Position numbers and translations under genes: made by a program. Below the pieces are notes generated by a model. That model was given only the letters and a program-made list of their open reading frames with translations. It was not told the origin of the DNA and did no database searches. A stretch of DNA of 64,000 nt. Origin: Clostridium sp. D33t1_170424_F3 (GTDB lineage Bacteria > Bacillota > Clostridia > Oscillospirales > Acutalibacteraceae). The stretch covers positions 58,450-122,449 of the forward strand of contig NZ_JADPEG010000001.1 in the NCBI RefSeq assembly GCF_015667585.1, written 5' to 3'. Below are positions 1-6,551 of the stretch, piece by piece. Position 1 is the stretch's first letter. Every line of letters begins with the position of its first letter.

Positions 1-34
1 TTTATTTTGTCTAATTGTCTTCCTTACAAAAAAC

Positions 35-62
35 AGGGGCCCTTCGGGGCTCCTTTCCTTTT
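35..62 (+). terminator. Intrinsic terminator in left repeat copy
   Basis: An 8-bp stem (35-42 with 47-54, one G-T pair) closes a TTCG tetraloop and is followed by a T-rich run. By analogy with the right copy, it would end a transcript from a gene lying left of the window. Confidence 0.6.
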
Positions 63-241
63 GCTCCGTTTCCGGCGCTTCCGCCGCCCGGCATGGCCGA
101 CAATTTCCGCTGCGCAGACAAAATAATCGTTTTGCACAATCCGACGCTGCCTTCCTCCTCTCCATCAGAATTGCAGCATCTGGTTAAGAGCTTATCAGAA
201 ACCCGCAATCACATGCAAAAAATACCACCATTTGGTTGCGC

Positions 242-336
242 TCATTTTTTCTTCCTGCGCACCTCCAGCTGGTCCGCCATGGCGTACAGCATTGTCACGG
301 CTTCGTCGTCATGGTTCAGCAGCTCCTTCACGCGCT
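242..336 (-). pseudogene. Tyrosine recombinase C-terminal fragment, copy 1
   Basis: The minus strand encodes the last ~31 residues of a tyrosine recombinase: the third-box histidine in VKELLNHDDEAV, the presumed nucleophilic tyrosine in TMLYAMADQ, and a basic tail RRKKK before the stop. The reading frame continues upstream into unrelated sequence at 337, so the fragment has no recombinase head on its own strand. The matching head starts at 418 on the opposite strand. An identical tail sits at 3817-3911. I infer it is inactive in this arrangement. Confidence 0.7.
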
Positions 337-417
337 CTCTGTTGGCAAAAAAAGCAGCGCGTACACCCCTCAGGTAGACGGAGTTTACTTTTTGGGGATT
401 GGAGACTGAACAGAAAA

Positions 418-885
418 ATGAGATCAGGCTGGATGGAAACATCAGAATTTGAACATGTACTCGCGGCTCTGACGCCGCCAAACCGCCTTGCCTGCGAGCT
501 GAGCGCCTGCACCGGGCTGCGTATCTCCGACGTGCTGAATCTGCGCTCTGAGAGGCTTCAGGAGCGCATGACCGTAAGAGAGCTGAAAACGGGTAAAACG
601 CGCCGGATTCGTGTCCCTAAGACGCTGTTGGACCGCCTTACGGCGCAAAAAGGCAAGATTTACGTTTTTGAGAATCGGCTCGACTACCGCAAGCCCAGGA
701 CGCGGCAGGCTGTTTATAAAGACCTGCGCCGGGCGGCGAAGCTGTTCCGGGTGACGGAAACTCATTTGAGCCCGCACAGCGCCCGCAAGATTTACGCAGT
801 TTCTGCGTACCGGCAGACCGGCAGCTTGCAGCGGCATACTCAATACAAAAAACCTCAGTGGAGCGCTGTCCATTTCTGCCAGTAG
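418..885 (+). pseudogene. Tyrosine recombinase/integrase head, tail missing
   Basis: The ATG at 418 follows a GGAG. The protein carries the first catalytic arginine in ACTGLRISDVLNLR and the HxxR box in SPHSARKIYAV, then reads VSAYRQTGSLQR. At 833 it leaves the family and runs into 17 unrelated codons. The box with the third histidine and the catalytic tyrosine are absent here but present on the minus strand at 242-336 and 3817-3911. Joining 418-833 to the reverse complement of 3907-3817 gives an in-frame 168-residue protein, a plausible minimal catalytic-domain integrase. The gene is therefore broken by rearrangement rather than by point mutation. The ancestral gene could be phage, plasmid or transposon derived. 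Confidence 0.75.
799..833 (+). repeat. 35-bp inverted repeat, left arm, inside recombinase
   Basis: 799-833 is the exact reverse complement of 3908-3942. It codes for VSAYRQTGSLQR in the recombinase head. Its left edge falls in the middle of a 7-bp palindrome with a 3-bp spacer (TACGCAGTTTCTGCGTA, 793-809). Inversion across the two arms would rebuild an intact recombinase. Confidence 0.9.
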
Positions 886-1094
886 GCGGCGTCGCCGCGC
901 GTGCTGGCCATCAGATCGTGCAGCGCGCCGAAGATCGTGCACCCCTTGCCCATGGCTTCGTGTCCGTCGAGGAAGCGCACCGTAATCAGCGCGCAGACCT
1001 CATAGACGCCCGCGGTGCAGTCGTACGTCAGGCTGACTGTCGAGACGGGCCTGCGGGCCGCCGAAAGGATGTACAGCACCAATTCCGAGCTCAT
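855..1094 (-). CDS. Small protein coupled to rep, unknown function
   Basis: A 79-residue protein whose ATG overlaps the rep stop (TGATG), with a strong GGGAGG ribosome site inside the end of rep. Translational coupling to rep is therefore likely. The sequence contains LYILSAARRPVSTVSLTYD and a WQKWTALH end, with no signal peptide or membrane segment. I do not recognise the family. Position and coupling suggest a role in replication or copy control of the element, but this is inference. Its end lies 21 bp from the recombinase breakpoint on the other strand. Confidence 0.6.
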   Translation of the reverse strand: MSSELVLYILSAARRPVSTVSLTYDCTAGVYEVCALITVRFLDGHEAMGKGCTIFGALHDLMASTRGDAAYWQKWTALH

Positions 1095-2212
1095 CAAAAC
1101 ACCTCCCTGTATTGGCCGTCCACATAGCTGAATTTGCGGGTCGGCCCCTGTGATACCGCAGCTTCCTGATCGTCGTTGAGGTTGATGCGCAGCTGTCTGG
1201 CGGCGTCCGCGAACACGCCAAACAGCTGGATCAACCGCCGCCCGGCCATGGCCTCATGGAGCACGGGCAGCACTTTCTTATAGCCTTCGATGTCCAAATC
1301 CATGTGAAAAGGTTTCACCGCATACTTGGCAACCTCCGCGACCGCGTTGTTGCGTTCGCCCTCCTTGATGCGGGAAACGTAGACCTGCCAGAGGCCGTCG
1401 GGCGGATCCCCGAACATTCCGGCGCTGTAGCCGGTCCAGAGCAGGCGCAGCGTCTCCTGCGAAACGTAGTCCCGGCTCTTGAAGTAGGACGGGCGGACCG
1501 CCACCAGACAATGCAGATGCGGGTGATAGTCGTCGCGGTCGGGGTTGTAGGTGATTTCAAGGCTGCGCAGCACGCCCTTGAAGCTCCGCTTGAAATGGCA
1601 GAATCTGGAAAGCTGGTCGGTCTTCCCATAGAGCCGGTCGGAGAACAGGGCGGCGCTGCGCCAGAAGAGCCATTTGCATTGGGCCTTGAGATCGGCGGCG
1701 GAACAGTTTGGAATCGTCAGCGTCAGATGCAGATATGCCAGACCCTGCGGTTCCAGAAAGGAGAGAATTTTCTGCGTCTGCCCATAGACGCGGAGACTGC
1801 GCCGCCACTGGCACATGGGGCAGAACCGTTCGCGGCAAAGGTTGGATTTGACGACGTGACCTTCCTCATCCAGCTCCAGATAGGTGCCGCACTCAAGCAG
1901 GTGCCGGGCTTTGGACTCCCAGCCGGGAAGCTCCTGCATGGCCGTAGCCACAAGGAACGCGTATTCTTTGTGCATGCCATATCTTACAAGGATACTATTT
2001 TCTATTTTATTATTATTTTCAACGGTTTCAACAGGTTTTGAACACACGTTCGGTTTACAGGCCGATTCCCGGAAAACCCAGGCCCCATGCGGATTTTCAG
2101 CGTTTTTTGTTCTGAGAGCTGTTTCTATAGTATCAAGATAAGGAAGGGACGCCGTCAGCCGGGTGCGAAGCTTTGGAAGGAGCGCAGCACTTGCGCGGTC
2201 CCCTCGGCCCAC
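1094..2212 (-). CDS. rep: Rolling-circle replication initiator Rep (HUH family)
   Basis: Resembles the Rep proteins of pUB110-type rolling-circle plasmids, which nick the double-strand origin through a tyrosine. Visible features are a cysteine motif RERFCPMCQWRRS, a hydrophobic strand YLHLTLTIPN, the metal-binding HUH motif in YHPHLHCLVAV, and the catalytic-tyrosine region EVAKYAVK. The conserved part starts around residue 80 (Met at 1975). The first ~70 residues are less convincing, so the true start may lie inside. It is followed by a coupled 79-residue gene. The GC-rich block upstream (2213-3112) is the obvious place for an origin. The gene marks the left 3.9 kb as an integrated or co-assembled plasmid-like element. 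Confidence 0.88.
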   Translation of the reverse strand: MGRGDRASAALLPKLRTRLTASLPYLDTIETALRTKNAENPHGAWVFRESACKPNVCSKPVETVENNNKIENSILVRYGMHKEYAFLVATAMQELPGWESKARHLLECGTYLELDEEGHVVKSNLCRERFCPMCQWRRSLRVYGQTQKILSFLEPQGLAYLHLTLTIPNCSAADLKAQCKWLFWRSAALFSDRLYGKTDQLSRFCHFKRSFKGVLRSLEITYNPDRDDYHPHLHCLVAVRPSYFKSRDYVSQETLRLLWTGYSAGMFGDPPDGLWQVYVSRIKEGERNNAVAEVAKYAVKPFHMDLDIEGYKKVLPVLHEAMAGRRLIQLFGVFADAARQLRINLNDDQEAAVSQGPTRKFSYVDGQYREVF

Positions 2213-3112
2213 CCCCGCTTGGCCGGGTGCGGATCAAAAGGCCGGGCGCAGCACGCCGCGTCGGGGGCGCTCGCGTTCCGCGTTGTGTGCTTGCCGCCGC
2301 AAAGGGAAAGGCAAACCGCTGCGGCGGCGGCGGGATACGCCGTCCTTCCCCTGTGCGTCGGTCGCGCACACTTCTTCGGTATGCGCCCAAGGCGTCGCGG
2401 GCCCTGCAGGTCCGCCAAACGGGGCCCCATCCCCATTTGTCGTCCCCTCCGGCCCCTTGCGCTGGGCGCCCGCTCACGCTCGGCACGGCCAGTGCCCCCC
2501 CGCCTTAGCACAGCCCATCGTCAGGGGCAAGGGCCTGCGGCCGCTGCTGCGGCGGCGGGGTTCGCCGCCCTTGCCCCCTCCTCGGCCTACCGTCGGCGGT
2601 CCTCTCCCGCGCAGGTCCCGGCAGCCGGGCAGCCCCGCCTCCGGTGCCGGGTTCGCTCCGCGGCGGGGGGGCTTTCGCGCCGGCCTGCGGGCCGTCGCTC
2701 CCGGTGTCGTTGGCGCACCCCCCGCCGTGCTCCGTCCGGGCTTGCTGCCCCTTGTCCTCCGCTCCCTCCGGTCGCCCGCTCCGTCCGGCTGCGCCTCCCG
2801 TCCCGGCTTCCCTCCGCCCTCCCGGGCGCGGGGCCTCCCTCGGGCTCCGTCCGGCTGCGCCGTCCTCCGCCCTCCGGGCAGCTCCCCACCCTGCCGCCGT
2901 TTCGGTCTCCCCATGGTAGCGCCTTGTCAAGGACGGCTGCGCCGCCGCCTGTGGCGGTCAAGGCTCGGTAAGCGCGCGCTTTGGAGCGCGTGCCAACCTC
3001 CCCTAAATCCTTGACCGGCGGCGCTGTCGCCAGACCGCCAAAACGCGCGGAAGCGCCCCCATCGCCAAACAGAGCCGCTCCGCGCCAAACACACAGAAAG
3101 GAAGTACCAACC
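2213..3112. other. GC-rich non-coding block between divergent rep and small gene
   Basis: About 900 bp of very high GC, far above the rest of the window, with the plus strand rich in pyrimidines. Several long open frames on both strands overlap one another, as expected from lack of AT-rich stops, and none has a recognisable domain. A direct repeat of 18 bp (GCTCCGTCCGGCTGCGCC) occurs at 2778-2795 and 2844-2861, and a related copy starts near 2729. Lying between rep and a divergent gene, it is a candidate for the double-strand or single-strand origin. No nick site could be assigned. Confidence 0.5.
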
Positions 3113-3541
3113 ATGACACAAGCCGAAACCAACGCCATCCTGAACGAGCGCCGCCACATCGCGGCAATCATCGCGCGCAACCAGCAGAAGCTCCACGACC
3201 AGATGGGCCTGTCCCGCGCCGACTGGTCGCGCTGGGCCCTTGCCAACCAGTGGCTGGCGCTGGAAAAACAGCGCCTCCAAATCCTCGGCAACCCAGACTA
3301 CCGCGAAACCGCCCTTGACAACTACCACGCCCACAAATTCCCGCCCCCGCCGGAAGAAGAACCTCTCGGCAACCTCCCCAACTTCAAAGACCTCCAGCCA
3401 GAACCACCCAAACCCAAGCGGGGCCGTCCTCCCAAAGCTCGCCCCACCCAGCCGGCAAAAACTGCGCCCCAGCCCAGCGCCTCTCCGGCCGATGCTGCAC
3501 AGCAGCCCTCAACCCCCAAGGCACAAAAAAAGACGCGGTGA
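3113..3541 (+). CDS. Small element-encoded protein with Pro/Lys-rich tail
   Basis: 142 residues. ATG at 3113 follows AAAGGAAG at a good distance. Residues 1-80 are predicted helical (ILNERRHIAAIIARNQQ, WALANQWLALEKQRLQ). Residues 80-142 are a disordered Pro/Lys/Ala tail containing PKPKRGRPPK, an AT-hook-like motif. I do not recognise a family. A DNA-binding accessory role for the element is possible from the basic RGRPPK motif, but unproven. The stop codon lies in a 9-bp hairpin (3532-3540 with 3547-3555), and a UUCG-capped terminator follows at 3610. Confidence 0.6.
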   Translation: MTQAETNAILNERRHIAAIIARNQQKLHDQMGLSRADWSRWALANQWLALEKQRLQILGNPDYRETALDNYHAHKFPPPPEEEPLGNLPNFKDLQPEPPKPKRGRPPKARPTQPAKTAPQPSASPADAAQQPSTPKAQKKTR

Positions 3542-3575
3542 AAATCCACCGCGTCGAAATTATCCAAAACTTTTA

Positions 3576-3911
3576 TTTATTTTGTCTAATTGTCTTCCTT
3601 ACAAAAAACAGGGGCCCTTCGGGGCTCCTTTCCTTTTGCTCCGTTTCCGGCGCTTCCGCCGCCCGGCATGGCCGACAATTTCCGCTGCGCAGACAAAATA
3701 AACGTTTTGCACAATCCGACGCTGCCTTCCTCCTCTCCATCAGAATTGCAGCATCTGGTTAAGAGCTTATCAGAAACCCGCAATCACATGCAAAAAATAC
3801 CACCATTTGGTTGCGCTCATTTTTTCTTCCTGCGCACCTCCAGCTGGTCCGCCATGGCGTACAGCATTGTCACGGCTTCGTCGTCATGGTTCAGCAGCTC
3901 CTTCACGCGCT
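3576..3911. repeat. 336-bp direct repeat, right copy
   Basis: Second copy of 1-336, offset 3575 bp. It starts just after the small gene at 3113-3541 and ends inside a recombinase tail on the minus strand. Beyond 3911 the sequence continues with 31 bp of recombinase head and then the terminator of the chromosomal MacB-type operon. This makes it the right boundary of the element. Confidence 0.93.
3610..3637 (+). terminator. Intrinsic terminator after the 142-residue gene
   Basis: Same UUCG-capped 8-bp stem as in the left copy, followed by a T-rich run. Orientation and distance (about 70 bp) fit termination of the 3113-3541 transcript. Confidence 0.65.
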
Positions 3912-3942
3912 GCAAGCTGCCGGTCTGCCGGTACGCAGAAAC
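3817..3942 (-). pseudogene. Tyrosine recombinase C-terminal fragment, copy 2
   Basis: The minus strand reads continuously from VSAYRQTGSLQR (3942-3908) through VKELLNHDDEAV and TMLYAMADQ to a stop at 3817. It has 12 more native codons than copy 1, then breaks at 3942/3943 where the chromosome begins. It carries the box-III histidine and the catalytic tyrosine but lacks the arginine and HxxR boxes. Its first 35 bp are the inverted repeat of 799-833 in the head fragment. Confidence 0.75.
3908..3942 (-). repeat. 35-bp inverted repeat, right arm
   Basis: Exact reverse complement of 799-833. It spans the 3911/3912 end of the direct repeat, and its outer edge (3942) is the last base shared with the element before chromosomal sequence. 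The break coincides with the centre of the palindromic site seen intact at 793-809. Confidence 0.9.
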
Positions 3943-3944
3943 CG

Positions 3945-3972
3945 AAAAAGGAACCCATGTGGGCTCCTTTTT
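3945..3972 (-). terminator. Intrinsic terminator of the MacB-type operon
   Basis: AAAAAGGAACCC and GGGCTCCTTTTT form a stem around a 4-nt loop with T-runs on both sides. It lies 60 bp beyond the permease stop. The mobile element abuts it within three bases, so the integration did not cut the operon. Confidence 0.75.
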
Positions 3973-4031
3973 CATAATTTTATTATTACTTTTAGAAAAA
4001 GGAGCTTCCTGCTGATGCTATCTCCTAAAAT

Positions 4032-5216
4032 CTATTCCATGCGCAATGCGTCCACCGGCTTTAGAGCCGATGCCTTAATCGCAGGATAAACGCCGAAAAT
4101 AGTACCCGTACTCAATGAGAATATTATGGACAACACAAAGATATCCCAGCGCGTTCCCAATGCAATTCCAAAAAGTGAAGCGCCAGTATAGGAAATTCCA
4201 TAGCCCAGTACAATTCCGATGACACAACCAAAGATAGAAATGAAAATGGCTTCCAGCATAAATTCCAACATGATATCTTTTCTCTTGGCTCCTATAGCCT
4301 TTTTAATGCCGATCTCCCGTGTACGTTCGCTGACAGAAACCAGCATAACCGTCATAATACTTAAACTTGCCACAAGCAAAGAAATGGCGCCCACTGCGGA
4401 TAATATCAGCGTTACAATGTTCAGGATGTTATCCAAGCCATCCTTTTGCTCGGCCAAATTATTGGATACAAACGTATCTGTTGTCCCATTATTTTGATTT
4501 AACGTGGCAACAATGGCTTTACCGGTACTGTCTAAATCACTGGAGGAAGCAATCTTTACTGCTATCTGGTCAAAGCTGCTCCTGCCGGAGGCGGTCTGCA
4601 TGGTTGTATATGGAACATAAACAAATGTGGGAATATAATTTCCCAGCATGTTTTGCAGCAGCCCGCTGCCTGTCTTAATTACTCCAATAACTTCAAAATC
4701 TTCCAAAGTACCACCGCATTGAACAGAAACATGCTTTCCGATAATATTGCTTCTCATATAGGCATTTCTGGAAAACGATTCATCCACAAGGCAAACATTT
4801 GCATTGGTACTGATATCTTTGCTGGTAAACATCCTGCCGTAAAGAATTTGTATGGAAACAATTTGGCTGGCCGTCGTATCTATTCCCCAAACCAGTGCTT
4901 TCGTCTCTGTCTCCCGCGCGGAAACCGTAGTGCTTTGCATCAAGAGAGGGGTAGCCTGATCCACCCCATCGCAACTTTTCACTAGGTTTAAATCCGTATC
5001 CTTTAAAGTAATGCTTGATCCAGCCTGACAGGATATGGATAATCCATTCAGTCCCAAACTATCCAACTCGTTAGTCAAAGCATTTGAACCGCATTGGCTG
5101 ATGTTTCCAATCAGGATAACCGAGGCAACTCCTATGGTAATGCCCAAAATCGTCAAAACTGTCCTTCCTTTTTTTCTCCCCAAATTATGATATGCGGACC
5201 GGATTACATCAATCAT
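4032..5216 (-). CDS. MacB/FtsX-type ABC transporter permease
   Basis: 394-residue inner-membrane permease of the MacB/LolC/FtsX type. One membrane segment at residues ~19-40 (TVLTILGITIGVASVILIG) is followed by a ~220-residue extracytoplasmic domain and three C-terminal segments (~265-385). The family hallmarks ERTREIGIKKAIGA and the end FGVYPAIKASALKPVDALR are present. Its ATG overlaps the end of the upstream adaptor gene by 8 bp, so the two are co-translated. In this family it works with an ATPase and a periplasmic-type adaptor to export peptides or drugs. No ATPase gene is adjacent, which is unusual. The substrate is unknown. Confidence 0.9.
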   Translation of the reverse strand: MIDVIRSAYHNLGRKKGRTVLTILGITIGVASVILIGNISQCGSNALTNELDSLGLNGLSISCQAGSSITLKDTDLNLVKSCDGVDQATPLLMQSTTVSARETETKALVWGIDTTASQIVSIQILYGRMFTSKDISTNANVCLVDESFSRNAYMRSNIIGKHVSVQCGGTLEDFEVIGVIKTGSGLLQNMLGNYIPTFVYVPYTTMQTASGRSSFDQIAVKIASSSDLDSTGKAIVATLNQNNGTTDTFVSNNLAEQKDGLDNILNIVTLILSAVGAISLLVASLSIMTVMLVSVSERTREIGIKKAIGAKRKDIMLEFMLEAIFISIFGCVIGIVLGYGISYTGASLFGIALGTRWDIFVLSIIFSLSTGTIFGVYPAIKASALKPVDALRME

Positions 5217-6198
5217 CGGAGCGTTCCTCCTCCCCCTGAGGAATCACTCTTGTTCCATTGGATACGGAGTCCGGATTGACTACAATTTTATCGTTATTGC
5301 TTAGCCCCATCTGCACTTCAAACCCGTCTTCATATTCGCCGCTCGTTTGAATCGGGGTTTTTATAACTTTTTGCCCTTCCAATTTATATACATATTCTGA
5401 GCCGTCTTTTTCCGCCCGCACGGCTTCATAGGGAGCAATCAAGACGTTATCATTCTGCTCTGTAATAATTTTAGCTTTTGCGGAAAAACCAGGTTTAATA
5501 TCGTCACCGGGACTGTCGACACTGACGACTACCTCCACGACTGTTTCCTGCCCTGTTGCAGAAATCAGCTGTTTTGCCTCAGAGGAAATACTTTTTACAG
5601 TTCCAGTATAAACGGAATTTTTAAAGCCAACCCCGGTTATTTCCGCTTGTTGTCCGACCTGTATTTCGGAAATCTGAGACTCGTTAACAGACAGCCGAAC
5701 CTGAAGTCCTTCATCACTGGCGATCGTCACCGCTGGTTTGCCAAACTCCAAGGTCCCCTGGCTGGAAACAGAGACAGCAGTAATCTCACCGGAAATAGGC
5801 GCCGTTAAAACCTGTTCTTCCTCTTCTTCCACATCGCCAACCGCTGGAACCTCTCCCTGTGTCGTGTATCCGCTGAGAAGAGCGGCATAAGTTTCCTGAA
5901 GAGATGTAGTATCCGGAACGACAGGTGTAGACACAATGCTCAGCAAAGGAGAACCTGCCTCCACTTTATCTCCTACTTTTACATATGTCTCCTTTACAGC
6001 CGCTGCAGTAGGCGGATATACGCTTCTTACAGCGACGCGTTCTACCTTGCCAGTACATGTAACAGAGCTTTCGACTGTAAGTGGTTTTACCTTTACAACA
6101 GTAGCCTTTACCGCACTATTCCTGATAATTCCGCCTATTAACCCAATTGCTGCGATCAGTACACATGTAAAGGTAACTAACTGTACATATTTCTTCAT
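5209..6198 (-). CDS. HlyD/RND-type membrane fusion (adaptor) protein
   Basis: 329 residues from the ATG at 6198, preceded by GGGGGAA. A longer frame upstream has no better ribosome site. An N-terminal signal anchor (VTFTCVLIAAIGLIGGII) is followed by a lipoyl/barrel-sandwich region (VESSVTCTGKVERV and TAPISGEITAV). An acidic insert (EEEEEQ, near residue 127) sits between the sandwich halves, followed by a beta-barrel domain. This is the partner of the MacB-type permease downstream. The two overlap by 8 bp. It likely senses or guides substrates for export. Confidence 0.88.
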   Translation of the reverse strand: MKKYVQLVTFTCVLIAAIGLIGGIIRNSAVKATVVKVKPLTVESSVTCTGKVERVAVRSVYPPTAAAVKETYVKVGDKVEAGSPLLSIVSTPVVPDTTSLQETYAALLSGYTTQGEVPAVGDVEEEEEQVLTAPISGEITAVSVSSQGTLEFGKPAVTIASDEGLQVRLSVNESQISEIQVGQQAEITGVGFKNSVYTGTVKSISSEAKQLISATGQETVVEVVVSVDSPGDDIKPGFSAKAKIITEQNDNVLIAPYEAVRAEKDGSEYVYKLEGQKVIKTPIQTSGEYEDGFEVQMGLSNNDKIVVNPDSVSNGTRVIPQGEEERSDD

Positions 6199-6371
6199 GC
6201 TGATTCCCCCATTCCGTTCTATTCTGTGAACGGGACGGAGAATTATACCTGTGAAACAGATGCATTTCCGGCGATTATTTTTCCATGATTCCTTCAACTG
6301 ATCATGTATATTTCTATCAGGATTCACCAAAGATAATCCCAGTTTAAGCAAAGGAAGGGTGTAAAAATATT

Positions 6372-6551
6372 ATGAGCATTATTCAATGCGACGTAGACTG
6401 CATCTATCAGCACGATGGTTATTGCAGCCTGGAAATGCCTTCGGCAATTACCAATTATAAGGGGGACGGCTGCGTTCATTGTATCAAGGTAACGCCCCGT
6501 GTTTATCCAGAGCAAACCGTTATTCCGCCAACGCCTCAAATGCCTCTTTAA
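6372..6551 (+). CDS. Small DUF1540-like cysteine protein
   Basis: 59 residues beginning MSIIQCDVDCIYQHDGYC and containing GDGCVHC, six cysteines in total. This matches a small family common in Clostridia and usually labelled DUF1540 or, by annotation error, hydroxymyristoyl-ACP dehydratase. AAGGAAGGG lies 12 bp before the ATG. The cysteine spacing suggests metal binding. The function is unknown. The last 32 bp overlap the 3' end of radA on the other strand. Confidence 0.75.
   Translation: MSIIQCDVDCIYQHDGYCSLEMPSAITNYKGDGCVHCIKVTPRVYPEQTVIPPTPQMPL

Larger units (their letters stand above)
1..336. repeat. 336-bp direct repeat, left copy
   Basis: Positions 1-336 match 3576-3911 in the same orientation with one difference seen (t at 127, a at 3702). 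The repeat holds an intrinsic terminator near its left end and, on the minus strand at its right end, the last codons of a tyrosine recombinase. The two copies bound a 3575-bp unit carrying rep. This is what a tandem or circularly permuted plasmid-like element would give. Identity stops abruptly after 336 and 3911. The window begins inside the repeat, so its true left limit is not visible, and a chimeric assembly join cannot be excluded. Confidence 0.93.

Noticed and set aside
11-208. Repeated 65-residue frame (also at 3586-3783, minus strand)
   Set aside because: It overlaps the UUCG terminator and appears only because the DNA repeat is duplicated; no ribosome site or family seen.
2087-3014. 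Long overlapping frames on both strands of the GC-rich block
   Set aside because: Stops are rare at this GC content; low-complexity Arg/Pro/Ala translations in all frames indicate no coding.
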